Assembly: GCA_039888615.1 (NCBI GenBank)
Contig: JBDQQS010000004.1
Direction: 5' to 3' (one strand)
DNA from: Flavimaribacter sp039888615
GTDB lineage: Bacteria; Pseudomonadota; Alphaproteobacteria; Rhizobiales; Rhizobiaceae
DNA length: 64,000 bases
Each line of letters opens with the position of its first letter. Within the stretch, counting starts at the first letter, position 1. The translations under genes and the position numbers were made by a program. Below, piece by piece: positions 8,935 through 17,749 of this stretch. The notes beneath the pieces were generated by a model that was not told the origin of the DNA, did no database searches, and saw only the letters and a list, made by a program, of their open reading frames with translations.

Positions 8935-10062
8935 ATGATCATTTCACGTCGCCGGCTTATGCAAGGCGCCACCGCAGCCGGGGCCTTCGCCGCCGCGCCC
9001 GCCATCCTCAAATCGCATGATGCGCTCGCGTCGTCCGGCCAGGTCAACGTCTTTGCCTGGGGCGACTACATCCAGCCGAACATGATCGAACTGTTCGAAA
9101 AGGATACGGGCATCAAGATCAACCTGTCGACCTTCGGCTCCAACGACGAAGCCGAGCAGAAACTGAAGGCCGCGGGCGGCAAGGGCTTCGACGTCATCTT
9201 CCCGTCCGTCACCAACGGCAATAACTACTATCCGGACGGTCTTCTGCAGCCGCTCGACGAGGAAAAGCTCGTCAACGCCGGCAACCTCATCCCGTCGATG
9301 GTTCGCGATTCCGTCGTGCTTGGCGGCACCTATCGCGGCAAGCGCTACCTGATGCCGTTCGACTGGGGCACGGAAGCCATCACCTTCGATTCCGCGACCT
9401 TCGATCTGAGCGACGCCGATGTCTCCTACGGCTCCATGTGGATGCCGGATGCAGTCGGCAAGGCCACATTCCGCCAGAAATCGGCGATCATGGGCGTCGG
9501 TCTCTATCTCGACGCCACCGGCGAACTGAAGTCCGACCGCATGCTAGACGTCTACAAGACGGAAGACGATGCGCGCCGCGTCTGGTCCGCCTGCGCCGAC
9601 TACATCATCGCGCACAAGGAAAACATCGCAGCTTTCTGGAACAACGCGACCGAAGCCACCAACGCCTTCAAGCAGGCGGGCGCCGCGATCGGCCAGACCT
9701 GGGACACGACCGGCCTTCTTTTGAACCGGGAAGACGCGAAGTGGAAATATCGCATGCCCACGGAAGGCGGTATCACCTGGATGGACTCGATCGGCATGCC
9801 GTCCGGCGCCGCCAATGTCGAGCAGGGCTACGCCTTCATCAATGCGATGTTCACGCCGGAAATGGGCGGGCTTCTTTCCAAGAACACCGGTTACAACTCT
9901 GCTGTAGCCGGCGCCGCGGAACATGCGGGCGAGGAGTACAAGAAGCAGTTCACAGAGGTCTACAACCCTGACAATCTTGCCAATCTCTGGTGGTGGCAGG
10001 CCGATACGCCCTGGTTCGCTCCGCTGCGCCAGGAATATGTCGACAAGATCACCAACGCCTGA
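8935..10062 (+). CDS. Tat-type periplasmic binding protein, polyamine-type ABC transporter
   Basis: The 375-residue protein starts with a twin-arginine signal (SRRRLMQGATAAGAFAAAP), so it is probably exported folded. The mature part reads VNVFAWGDYIQPNMIELFEK, the hallmark of PotD/PotF-like spermidine/putrescine binding proteins. The RBS is GGGGGA just before the ATG. It is the first gene of an operon with an ATPase and two permeases of the same class. Related binding proteins also take other cationic or osmolyte-type ligands, so the ligand is open. Confidence 0.9.
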   Translation: MIISRRRLMQGATAAGAFAAAPAILKSHDALASSGQVNVFAWGDYIQPNMIELFEKDTGIKINLSTFGSNDEAEQKLKAAGGKGFDVIFPSVTNGNNYYPDGLLQPLDEEKLVNAGNLIPSMVRDSVVLGGTYRGKRYLMPFDWGTEAITFDSATFDLSDADVSYGSMWMPDAVGKATFRQKSAIMGVGLYLDATGELKSDRMLDVYKTEDDARRVWSACADYIIAHKENIAAFWNNATEATNAFKQAGAAIGQTWDTTGLLLNREDAKWKYRMPTEGGITWMDSIGMPSGAANVEQGYAFINAMFTPEMGGLLSKNTGYNSAVAGAAEHAGEEYKKQFTEVYNPDNLANLWWWQADTPWFAPLRQEYVDKITNA

Positions 10063-10082
10063 TTTGGCAAGTGATATCCAGG

Positions 10083-10107
10083 CAAGGCCGCGTCGATAGC
10101 GGCCTTG
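10083..10107 (+). other. Intercistronic hairpin after the binding-protein gene
   Basis: A perfect 9-bp stem, CAAGGCCGC (10083-10091) with GCGGCCTTG (10099-10107), has a 7-base loop and no T-tract. Such structures after a binding-protein gene usually stabilise the upstream mRNA, so more binding protein than membrane components is made; that role is inferred here. Confidence 0.7.
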
Positions 10108-10130
10108 CTTCGTGAACCTGGAGGATGATG

Positions 10131-11243
10131 ATGCGCGGACAGGACGTGTTTCTCGACGGCATAAAAATGACCTACCCGAACGGGTTCACAGCCGTCCATG
10201 AAACCGATCTGACGATCAATGCGGGCGAGTTCTTCTCGATCCTCGGTCCGTCCGGGTGCGGCAAGACGACCATCCTCAGAATGATTTCGGGATTTCTCGA
10301 TCCCACGGCCGGCGCGATTTCGATCGGCGGCGTGAAGATGAACGGGATCGGTCCGAACAATCGACCGACCGCGCTCATTTTCCAGAATCTTGCCCTGTTC
10401 CCGCTAATGCCGGTCTGGGAAAATGTCGCCTTCGGCCTGGAAGCGCGCGGCGTTCCCAAGGCCAAGCGCCGCAAGCGGGCCGAGGAGCTCCTGGAACTTG
10501 TCGCCCTTTACGGTCAGGCCGACAAGATGCCGACGGAACTCTCCGGCGGCCAGCGCCAGCGCGTGGCGGTCGCCCGGGCCCTTGCGGTGGAGCCGGCGGT
10601 TCTGCTGCTTGACGAGCCCCTCTCGGCGCTCGACCTGAAGCTGCGCCAGCACATGCGCGCGGAACTGAAGGAGATCCAGCGCAAGACGAGCGTTACCTTC
10701 ATCTACATTACCCACGATCAGGGCGAGGCGCTCGCCATGTCCGACAGGGTGGCGGTCATGAACGAGGGACGCATCGAGCAGGTGGCCTCGGCCGACGACA
10801 TCTACAATCGGCCGCAGACCGCGTTCACCGCCACGTTTGTCGGCGAGCAGAATGTGTTTACCGGCAAGGTGACCTCGGCCGTCGGCAACGAAGTCGCGGT
10901 CGAGACCGGGCAGGGGACGCTCTACGGCGTCAACCGCAATGATCTTGCGGTTGGCGACGAAGCGCTGGTCATGGTGCGGCCGGAGCGGATCGGTCTGCTC
11001 AACGGCGAAGCCGGCGACCCGGAGAAAATGGCGCAGCTGAACATGCTTTCGGCGCGCCTGCAGCGGCGCGACCTCGAGGGCGCGCTGATCAACCTTTATC
11101 TCACCGCCGGTGAAAACGATATCCACGTCAACATGCACAACACAGGGGATGATGCTCCCTTCTCGGACGAAATGAAGCTCGCTTTCCGGCATCGCGATAC
11201 GATCATCATGCGGCCGGGCTCCATCGCCAGGGACCGGGCCTGA
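10131..11243 (+). CDS. ABC transporter ATPase, PotA-type
   Basis: Three ATG codons lie in a row at 10125, 10128 and 10131. GGAGG at 10120-10124 is correctly spaced only for the third, which is used here (370 residues). Walker A is GPSGCGKTT, the signature is LSGGQRQR and Walker B is VLLLDEPLSALD. The H-loop is YITHDQ, and a TOBE-type domain fills the C-terminus. It energises the permeases encoded just downstream. Confidence 0.93.
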   Translation: MRGQDVFLDGIKMTYPNGFTAVHETDLTINAGEFFSILGPSGCGKTTILRMISGFLDPTAGAISIGGVKMNGIGPNNRPTALIFQNLALFPLMPVWENVAFGLEARGVPKAKRRKRAEELLELVALYGQADKMPTELSGGQRQRVAVARALAVEPAVLLLDEPLSALDLKLRQHMRAELKEIQRKTSVTFIYITHDQGEALAMSDRVAVMNEGRIEQVASADDIYNRPQTAFTATFVGEQNVFTGKVTSAVGNEVAVETGQGTLYGVNRNDLAVGDEALVMVRPERIGLLNGEAGDPEKMAQLNMLSARLQRRDLEGALINLYLTAGENDIHVNMHNTGDDAPFSDEMKLAFRHRDTIIMRPGSIARDRA

Positions 11244-11246
11244 ACC

Positions 11247-12464
11247 GTGGAGGCGCTGGTCCGCTCATACGGCAAGGGGTTGACGGCGGTCTTTGCCGGA
11301 TTGGTCGCACTGTGGATCATTCTGATGATCGTGGTGCCGCAAATCACGATGATCGACCGAGCTTTCACGTATCAGGATCGCGGCGGCGAAACGGCAATGC
11401 TCGCGATCGAGATTGATCGGGCCTATACAAAACGCTTCCAGCTTGAGCAGCAGGTCCAGAGAGCGCAGAATGCCGCCGACGCGGAACCCGGCGCGTCCGC
11501 GCCATCCGTTGGAGCGCCGTCCGTATCTGCGCCGTCGGCGACGCCGTCCATTGGCGCGCCTGCGGCCACGAACCCATCGGCCGGAGGGCTCCCGCAGCCT
11601 ACCGCTGGCGGCGCCGCGAACCGGGAAATCGACGTCGAGGCGCTGGAAGCAGAAATCGCGGAGCTGACCGCAAAAATTGAGGAACTCGAAGCCCAGGAAG
11701 ACCTTTCCTCCGGCGAGGCCGGCATGAAGGCGACCTATTCGCTGAAAAACTTCACCACCATGAGCGGCATCCACTTCCAGATCTTCGTGATGACGCTCAT
11801 CTACGCGTTTTGCGTGACGATCCTGTCTTTCCTGATCTGTTATCCGGTGGCCTTTGTGATCGCCACCACGACCAATCGCAACCGGCTGGCGCTGATGATG
11901 CTCGGCCTCGTGATCCCCTATGCAATCAACGAGCTTCTGCGCATCTTTTCCTGGATCATGATCCTGGAAAAGAACGGCATCCTGAATTCGTTCCTCAATT
12001 TCATCAGCATTATCGATATCGGCGCCGGAGAGGGCATTCGTTTCGTCGCATCGAACGGCGCAGTCTTTACGGTGATGGTCTACGCCTATGTGCTGTTCAT
12101 GGTGTTTCCGATCTACAACACCATCGACACGCTGGACAAAAACCAGATCGAGGCGGCGCGCGATCTGGGCGCGTCGGCCTGGAAGATCCACACCCGCGTC
12201 GTTATTCCGCACGCAAAGCCCGGCATCGCCGTCGGGTCGATCATGACCTTCATGCTCTCCGCAGGCTCGATCGCGGTGCCTGAAATCGTCGGACGCGGCC
12301 TGCATCCCGACTGGTTCTCCCAGCTCATCTACCGCCGCTTCTTCGAGGCGGATTCCTGGAACCAGGGCTCGGCCTATTCGCTGGCGCTGCTGATCGCCTG
12401 CATCGTTTTTATCTTCGCCACCATGGCGATCTTCAAGGTCGGCGTCAGGGATATTGCAAAATGA
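11247..12464 (+). CDS. ABC transporter permease, PotB-type, with large periplasmic insertion
   Basis: A GTG at 11247 follows the ATPase stop by 3 bases. The 405-residue protein is about 110 residues longer than usual PotB-like permeases. TM1 is near residues 13-35 and the normal TM bundle resumes near 176. Between them, residues about 75-125 are Pro/Ala/Ser/Gly-rich with repeated APS and GAP units, followed by an acidic helix with heptad-like leucines at about 127-152. The coupling loop is EAARDLGASAWKIHTRVVIP near residue 304. The insertion lies on the periplasmic side if TM1 is inserted normally. Confidence 0.9.
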   Translation: MEALVRSYGKGLTAVFAGLVALWIILMIVVPQITMIDRAFTYQDRGGETAMLAIEIDRAYTKRFQLEQQVQRAQNAADAEPGASAPSVGAPSVSAPSATPSIGAPAATNPSAGGLPQPTAGGAANREIDVEALEAEIAELTAKIEELEAQEDLSSGEAGMKATYSLKNFTTMSGIHFQIFVMTLIYAFCVTILSFLICYPVAFVIATTTNRNRLALMMLGLVIPYAINELLRIFSWIMILEKNGILNSFLNFISIIDIGAGEGIRFVASNGAVFTVMVYAYVLFMVFPIYNTIDTLDKNQIEAARDLGASAWKIHTRVVIPHAKPGIAVGSIMTFMLSAGSIAVPEIVGRGLHPDWFSQLIYRRFFEADSWNQGSAYSLALLIACIVFIFATMAIFKVGVRDIAK

Positions 12465-13303
12465 GCGTTGCCACCCGGACAGATCCGATGGGCGTGGAAA
12501 CGGGCGCACAGCCGCGCGCCGAACGGGACTGGGCGAACGCCATTCTCGGCGGTTATGTGGTCGTTTTCTTCGCCGTCATGTTCCTGCCGCTGCTCTTCAT
12601 GATCGCGGCCGCATTCAACGCATCGCCGACGCCGTCGGTGACAGACTGGAAGGGTTTCACGCTGCGCTGGTTCAGCGAATTGCCGAATGACCAGCGGATG
12701 ATCCAGGGGCTGTGGCACTCGCTGATGATCGCCGCCGGCGTCATCGTCATATCCATTCCTTTCGGCCTCTCCGGCGCTTTCATTCTCACCCGCATGCGCT
12801 CGCGCGGATCGTCGCTGCTCTATACGGTGCTGGTCTCGCCTGTGCTTGTACCCGGCATCATCCTGGGCGTTACGACGATGATCTTCTGGCGCGATTTCTT
12901 CGGAGTTCAGGCGGGACTGTTCACGGCCATGGCGGCCCAATCCTCCTTCATCGCCTCCTACTGCATGCTCATGTTCATGGCCAGGCTGCAGCGCCAGGAC
13001 CGGGTGCTTGAGGAGGCGGCGCTCGACCTCGGGGCCTCGCCGGTCATGGTTTTCCGGCGCATCACCTTGCCGTTTCTCATGCCGACGATCCTGACAGCCT
13101 GCGTCATTGCGTTCCTGCAGTCGATCGAAAACTACAACACCACCTTTTTTGCGATCGGCGGCTCCTGGACGCTGGTCACGGAAATCGGCAGCCGCATGCG
13201 CTTCGGCCTCTCGCCGATGATCAACGCGATCGGCGTCATCTTTGTCGCCATCACCATTGTTGTTGCGATCACCCATACGCTCGTGACAAGAAAGCGGGCA
13301 TGA
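12461..13303 (+). CDS. ABC transporter permease, PotC-type
   Basis: The ATG overlaps the previous stop (ATGA). The 280-residue protein has six predicted TM helices and the coupling loop EEAALDLGASPVMVFRRITL near residue 183. It is the second permease of the polyamine-type importer and overlaps the next gene by 4 bases. Confidence 0.93.
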   Translation: MSVATRTDPMGVETGAQPRAERDWANAILGGYVVVFFAVMFLPLLFMIAAAFNASPTPSVTDWKGFTLRWFSELPNDQRMIQGLWHSLMIAAGVIVISIPFGLSGAFILTRMRSRGSSLLYTVLVSPVLVPGIILGVTTMIFWRDFFGVQAGLFTAMAAQSSFIASYCMLMFMARLQRQDRVLEEAALDLGASPVMVFRRITLPFLMPTILTACVIAFLQSIENYNTTFFAIGGSWTLVTEIGSRMRFGLSPMINAIGVIFVAITIVVAITHTLVTRKRA

Positions 13304-14001
13304 AGATCCGCTTTGCCTGCCTGTCCGGTTACGAAGCCATTTTGCCGAAACCGTCGCTTGCTTCCGGCGCCTTGCCGGACTGGCTGAAGGCGATGCCGGC
13401 GACGGCGGCCAGCAGCGTTCTGCTTGAGGCGGAGGTTCGCACGGTCAAGCAGTGCCCGCCCTTCGTCGACGCCATGCAGAGCGGAATCCTGTTTCCGCTC
13501 GCCGCGGATGTTACGGTCGAGAACGGCGAATTTTCCTGGGACTGGAGCCCGCCGCAGTCGGCGAACCGGATGACCCGCTCGCCGATCGGCGTGCACGCGC
13601 CGGAACAGGCGACTGGTCTTCCCGGCGCTCCGTCCGGCCAGTTCGTTGTCAAGTTCAACAATTTCTGGACCGTGGAACTGCCGGAAGGCTGGTCGATACT
13701 GTTCACACATCCCGCCAACCGCACGGACCTGCCGTTTCACACATTCTCCGGCGTCGTCGACTGCGACCGCTGGAAATCGGGCCACGTCCATTTCCCGGCG
13801 GTGTGGATAGATTCGGAGTTTGACGGAACGCTGCCGGCCGGCACGCCCGTGGCGCAGGGCTGGCCGATCAAGCGCGAAAACCTTGACCTTGAATTCGCCG
13901 AGATGGACGCGGAAGAACTGGCCGAACATGAGACAGTGCAGGATGCGCTGGGAGAGCGGGCGGGCGTTTATCGCAAGGATTTTCGGGCCCGGCGGAATTA
14001 A
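13300..14001 (+). CDS. Unrecognised protein coupled to polyamine-type transporter
   Basis: The 233-residue soluble protein starts at an ATG overlapping the permease stop by 4 bases, so it is translated with the transporter. I do not recognise the family. It is rich in Trp and Pro (WDWSPPQSANRM, FNNFWTVELPEGWSILFTHP near residue 124) and has a His-containing stretch GHVHFPAVWIDSEF, suggesting a compact beta-rich fold, perhaps metal- or ligand-binding. The acidic tail DAEELAEHE is probably helical. No signal peptide or TM helix is seen. It may process the imported compound. Confidence 0.75.
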   Translation: MKIRFACLSGYEAILPKPSLASGALPDWLKAMPATAASSVLLEAEVRTVKQCPPFVDAMQSGILFPLAADVTVENGEFSWDWSPPQSANRMTRSPIGVHAPEQATGLPGAPSGQFVVKFNNFWTVELPEGWSILFTHPANRTDLPFHTFSGVVDCDRWKSGHVHFPAVWIDSEFDGTLPAGTPVAQGWPIKRENLDLEFAEMDAEELAEHETVQDALGERAGVYRKDFRARRN

Positions 14002-14085
14002 TAGGGGTCTCTGTCGTGCTCCAAAGCCGGTCGCGACCCCAAGGGCGGCTGGCGCCGCTTCCGCGGCGTGGAAAGAGTAATCAAA

Positions 14086-14679
14086 TCAGGAGGAGACCGG
14101 AATTGCCGAAAGCGAAATCCGCCCCTTAGGCCCGTGCGTCAGGATCTTCAAATTATCTGCGGCGTTGGTCTGTGTCTCCTGTCTCTCGCGAAGCAGCGCG
14201 CGGCAACCCTCGATATCGCCTTTGTCCCGGCGTGCGATGGCAAGGCTGCGTAACGACAGGTCGGAAGGGGCGGCGGCGTGGGCCGCTGTCAATAGACCCA
14301 GGGCCTCGTCCGATTTGCCCAGCGCCAGCTGCGCATTGCCGAGATTGAGCATCGCATCCGTATCGTTCGGCTGGTTTTGCAGGTAAGCTTCCAGAAGGGC
14401 TGCGGCCTGCGCCGCGTCGCCCGTCTCCAGCAGCACGGATGCAAGTTCGAACCGGGCGTTGCCGTGGCCTGGGTCGCGCTCGAGTGTCTGTCGGAAGCCA
14501 TGGGCTGCTTCCTGGTCCCTGTCCAGGCGTCTGAGAACAAGGGCGCGATTGTAGTGAAGCGCCGCATGGTCCGGCATCGCGGCAAGCAGGCCTTCACAGG
14601 CATTCAGCGCCTTTGGCCAGTCCTGTCGGGCCAGCGCCTCCTGCATTTGTCGTCCGAGTTTGTTCACATCCTGTTTCAA
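14086..14679 (-). CDS. TPR-repeat protein
   Basis: The 197-residue protein is made of about four to five tetratricopeptide repeats: units near residues 22-50 (PKALNACEGLLAAMPDHAAL), 55-85, 90-118 and 124-152, with the usual aromatic/Gly/Ala pattern. No export signal or second domain is present. Similar TPR blocks form the N-terminal half of sulfotransferase proteins, and the abrupt tail (HGPKGRISLSAIPVSS) could mean a lost C-terminal domain, but no remnant is seen downstream. It lies tail-to-tail with the transporter operon. Confidence 0.72.
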   Translation of the reverse strand: MKQDVNKLGRQMQEALARQDWPKALNACEGLLAAMPDHAALHYNRALVLRRLDRDQEAAHGFRQTLERDPGHGNARFELASVLLETGDAAQAAALLEAYLQNQPNDTDAMLNLGNAQLALGKSDEALGLLTAAHAAAPSDLSLRSLAIARRDKGDIEGCRALLRERQETQTNAADNLKILTHGPKGRISLSAIPVSS

Positions 14680-14752
14680 GCGTCAGCGTCTCCGAAATTC
14701 GTTGGCGGGCGCATTCAAACGTGAACTTGACGCAGAATCCAGTCAGAAACCG

Positions 14753-15775
14753 TCAGCCTGTTATTTCCAGTCCGCGCCTGGCGAAGGCCGGGGCGAGATG
14801 CTCAAGCTCCGCCGCCCGGTCGCCCACGGCGTTGCCCTGCTTCGAGCGTTCGGCGATGCCGACAAAAATCACCGCGAAACGGAACAGCGCGAACGCTTCA
14901 TGGAAGGGTTCGAGTGGAGCAGTGGGAGTGGCGTGTCGATAGTATTCATCGACGAATTCCGCCCGGGTGGGAATGCCAAGCGTGGCCAGATCCAGATCGC
15001 GCACGCCGCCATATTCGGCCGGCGTTGTGCGCCACGCCATGCAGCAGAATCCCAGATCTGCGAGCGGATGACCAAGCGTGGAGAGTTCCCAATCGAGGAT
15101 GCCGGCCACTCTGGTGGAATCCTTGGCGAATATGAGATTACCGAGGCGAAAATCGCCATGAGCGATCGACACGGCGCCGTCGTCGTCCGGCATGTTGTCG
15201 AGCAGCCAACGCTCCAGCCGATCGATTTCCGGGATGCCGGTCAGGGTCGATTCCCGCCACTGCCGGCCCCAGCGGGTTACCTGTCGCTGGAAATAGTTAC
15301 CGGGTCGACCGTAGTCCGACAGGCCAATACTCCCGGGCCGCACCGCATGCAGTTTGGCCATCGCCTCGGCCATGGACAGATAGACGCCGCGCCGTTCGGC
15401 GGGAGAGAGATCCGGCAGCGAGGCGTCATGAAAAACCCTGCCGTCAATTCGCTCCATCACATAGAAGGGTGTGCCGAGAACCGAGGTGTCGTCGCAATAG
15501 GCGAGCGGCCGCGGTACGGGAACATTCGTTTCCGCGAGCGCCGAAAGCACCCGGAATTCCCTGTCGACCGCGTGCGCGCCCTTCTGCAACGGGCCTTCCG
15601 GTTGTTTGCGCAGGACGAGGCTGCGGTCGCCGCATGTCAGGAAAAAGGTCGGGTTGGACTGGCCGCCCGAAATCGGCGTCACCGTCATCCCACCCGTCAG
15701 GACAAGTTCCCGCGCGAGATAGTCGGCGAGCGCCGCTTCGTCGACAACGATCGATCGCGTCATTGCACCGGCCAC
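14753..15775 (-). CDS. APH-type small-molecule kinase (ACAD10/11 kinase, LvaA-like)
   Basis: The 340-residue cytoplasmic protein has the aminoglycoside phosphotransferase fold: a Gly-rich nucleotide loop ISGGQSNPTFFL near residue 40, the catalytic loop IAHGDFRLGNLIF near 204, and the metal-binding GILDWELSTLGHP near 225. It overlaps by 16 bases the acyl-CoA dehydrogenase gene upstream of it. In the known ACAD10/ACAD11 proteins these two domains are fused, and in the Pseudomonas levulinate pathway LvaA phosphorylates the 4-hydroxyl of 4-hydroxyacyl-CoA. A 4-hydroxyacyl-CoA kinase role is therefore reasonable, rather than antibiotic resistance. Confidence 0.85.
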   Translation of the reverse strand: MAGAMTRSIVVDEAALADYLARELVLTGGMTVTPISGGQSNPTFFLTCGDRSLVLRKQPEGPLQKGAHAVDREFRVLSALAETNVPVPRPLAYCDDTSVLGTPFYVMERIDGRVFHDASLPDLSPAERRGVYLSMAEAMAKLHAVRPGSIGLSDYGRPGNYFQRQVTRWGRQWRESTLTGIPEIDRLERWLLDNMPDDDGAVSIAHGDFRLGNLIFAKDSTRVAGILDWELSTLGHPLADLGFCCMAWRTTPAEYGGVRDLDLATLGIPTRAEFVDEYYRHATPTAPLEPFHEAFALFRFAVIFVGIAERSKQGNAVGDRAAELEHLAPAFARRGLEITG

Positions 15776-16962
15776 GACCAGAAATCATCGCCCTTGTCGT
15801 TGAGATGACGGTTGAGAACCATCTTGTGGACCTCGTCGGCTCCGTCGACCAGTCGCGCCTGGCGGGCGTAGCGATAGATCCATTCGAGCCTCGTGTCCTT
15901 GGAATAGCCGCGTGCGCCGTTGATCTGTATCGCCCGGTCGGCCGCATCGTGCAGCACATTGGCGACGAGGATCTTGGCCATCGATACTTCGGCCTGCGCC
16001 TTCTCGCCCCGGTCGAGCGCCCAGGCCGCCTTCATCACCAGAAGACGGCCGGTTTCGATCCGCATGGCGAGATCGCCGAGCATGAGCTGGATGCTTTCGC
16101 GGTCCGCAAGACGCACGCCGAACCCTTCGCGATAGCTGGCGTAGTCCCGCGCGATTTCCACGCAACGCTTGGCGAGCCCCAGCCAGCGCATGCAATGGGT
16201 CAGGCGCGCCGGACCAAGCCGCGTCTGGGTGACGCGCATGCCCCTGCCTTCCTCGAACAGGAGGTTGTCCTTGTGGATTTCAAGGCCGTCGAATTCCAGT
16301 TCACAATGTCCGCCATGTTCTTCGGGGCCCATGATCGGGATGCGACGGACGATCCGCCATCCGGGCTGGTCCTTGTGAAACATCAGCGCGCTCAAGCCGC
16401 GGCGCGGATCGTCCGAGGTCCGCGCGATCAGGATGAAGTGCGCGGCTTCAGCGCCTCCGGTGATGAACCATTTGTGGCCCTTGACGAAGTAGGTGTCGCC
16501 GTTCAGCTCGGCGGTGGTTTTGATCATCGACGGGTCTGATCCGCCGCCGGGATGCGGTTCCGTCATGACGAAGGCCGAGCGAACGTCGCCGTCAACGATC
16601 GGCTTCAGCCAACGTTCCTTTTGTGCAGGCGTGCCAAGCTTCGACAGTACAATCATGTTACCGTCATCGGGCGCTGCGCTGTTGAATATGACAGGTCCGA
16701 AGATCGACCGGTTCATTTCCTCGTAGCACACGGCCATCCCCTGGACGCCCACGCCCAGTCCGCCGTCTTCGGGCGGAAGCTGCAGGCACCACAGGCCCTC
16801 GGCTTTCGCCTCCTTGCGCAGGCTGTTCAGAAGATCGAGTTTGATGTTTTCGTGGTCGTCATAGGAAGACGGGTCGTCCTCGAGGGGAAGGACCCGTTCC
16901 GCCACGAACGCCCTGATGCGCTGGCGCAGTTGATCAAGTTCCGGCGATATCGAAAAGTCCAT
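15760..16962 (-). CDS. Acyl-CoA dehydrogenase (ACAD10/11-like)
   Basis: The 400-residue protein carries the flavin acyl-CoA dehydrogenase layout: helical N-domain, middle beta domain with FVMTEPHPGGGSDPSMIKTT near residue 131 and FVKGHKWFITGG near 157, and a C-terminal helical domain with GARGYSKDTRLEWIYRYAR near 350. It is coupled to the kinase gene downstream. By analogy with ACAD10/11 and LvaC it may eliminate phosphate from a 4-phosphoacyl-CoA rather than do simple dehydrogenation; this is inference from the pairing. Confidence 0.92.
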   Translation of the reverse strand: MDFSISPELDQLRQRIRAFVAERVLPLEDDPSSYDDHENIKLDLLNSLRKEAKAEGLWCLQLPPEDGGLGVGVQGMAVCYEEMNRSIFGPVIFNSAAPDDGNMIVLSKLGTPAQKERWLKPIVDGDVRSAFVMTEPHPGGGSDPSMIKTTAELNGDTYFVKGHKWFITGGAEAAHFILIARTSDDPRRGLSALMFHKDQPGWRIVRRIPIMGPEEHGGHCELEFDGLEIHKDNLLFEEGRGMRVTQTRLGPARLTHCMRWLGLAKRCVEIARDYASYREGFGVRLADRESIQLMLGDLAMRIETGRLLVMKAAWALDRGEKAQAEVSMAKILVANVLHDAADRAIQINGARGYSKDTRLEWIYRYARQARLVDGADEVHKMVLNRHLNDKGDDFWSWPVQ

Positions 16963-16977
16963 GAGATCGGTCCTGGC

Positions 16978-17730
16978 TTAAAGTGAAGAAACGAGATGGC
17001 CGCCATCGATGGCCAGTGTGGCGCCGGTTATGTAGGCGCCGGCTTCGGAACACAAGAGCAGAAGCGGTCCATCGAGATCCTCCATGCGCCCGAGTCTGCG
17101 TTGCGGAATCCTTTTCACCAGCGCCTGTCCGGCTTCCGAGGCGAAGAAATTCGAGTTCAGCGGCGTCTCGATATAGCCCGGGCACAGCGCATTGACGCGG
17201 ATGTGGTAACGGGCCCATTCAAGCGCGGTCGCCTTTGTGAGCTGTATGAGGGCGGCCTTCGATGCGGCGTAGGCGGATACGTGACCGGCGACGCGCAGGC
17301 CGACAATCGAGGCGATGTTGACGATCGCACCCGGCTGGTTGGCGGCCTTCATGGCGCGCGCCGCATGCTGCGATACGCGAAATGCGCCTGTCAGATTGGT
17401 GTCGATGACACGCTGGAACTCATCTTCCGGCTGGTCGATTGCCGCGCCGGAATGCGACACGCCGGCGTTGTTGACGACAATGTCGAAAGGTTCAGCGTAG
17501 CTCTCGAACGCCTTCGCCACGCTGGCCGGGTCGGCCACATCCATTCGTATCGCCTCAGCGTCGCCGCCTGCGGCGGCAATCGTCTCGACAATTTTTTCGA
17601 GCGCATCCTTGCGACGAGCGGTCAAAACCACGGCGGCGCCGGCTGCCGCCAGCGTCTTTGCGAAATGCTCGCCGAGGCCGCCCGAGGCGCCGGTGACAAG
17701 AGCCTTTTTGCCTTCGAGGTTGAGCTTCAC
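16978..17730 (-). CDS. Short-chain dehydrogenase/reductase
   Basis: The start chosen is GTG at 17730, with GGAGG 7 bases upstream; an ATG at 17760 would add ten residues that overlap a gene remnant. The 250-residue protein has the NAD(P) loop TGASGGLG near residue 14, NNAG near 92, the catalytic serine in NIASIVG and YAASK near 157-161. The C-terminus has the usual PG-IETPLN motif. It sits in the operon between the hydroxyacid-type genes and the ACAD/kinase pair, where a keto/hydroxy interconversion would fit. Confidence 0.9.
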   Translation of the reverse strand: MKLNLEGKKALVTGASGGLGEHFAKTLAAAGAAVVLTARRKDALEKIVETIAAAGGDAEAIRMDVADPASVAKAFESYAEPFDIVVNNAGVSHSGAAIDQPEDEFQRVIDTNLTGAFRVSQHAARAMKAANQPGAIVNIASIVGLRVAGHVSAYAASKAALIQLTKATALEWARYHIRVNALCPGYIETPLNSNFFASEAGQALVKRIPQRRLGRMEDLDGPLLLLCSEAGAYITGATLAIDGGHLVSSL

Positions 17731-17749
17731 TCCCTGACCTCCCCATCCA

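Noticed and set aside
11490..11620. Short direct repeats in DNA that could suggest a repeat array.
   Set aside because: They are irregular, in frame, and encode the Pro/Ala/Ser stretch of the permease insertion; there are no constant-length spacers as in CRISPR.
14004..14040. GGGGTC...GACCCC inverted repeat after the gene ending at 14001.
   Set aside because: The loop is 25 bases and no T-tract follows; too weak to call a terminator.
14753..15775. Aminoglycoside resistance gene.
   Set aside because: The fold matches aminoglycoside phosphotransferases, but the overlap with an acyl-CoA dehydrogenase gene and the ACAD10/11-type motifs point to catabolism.
14660..15808. A 382-codon plus-strand frame opposite the APH-type kinase.
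   Set aside because: The leftward kinase shows all catalytic motifs and overlaps its operon partner, so the rightward frame is a shadow.
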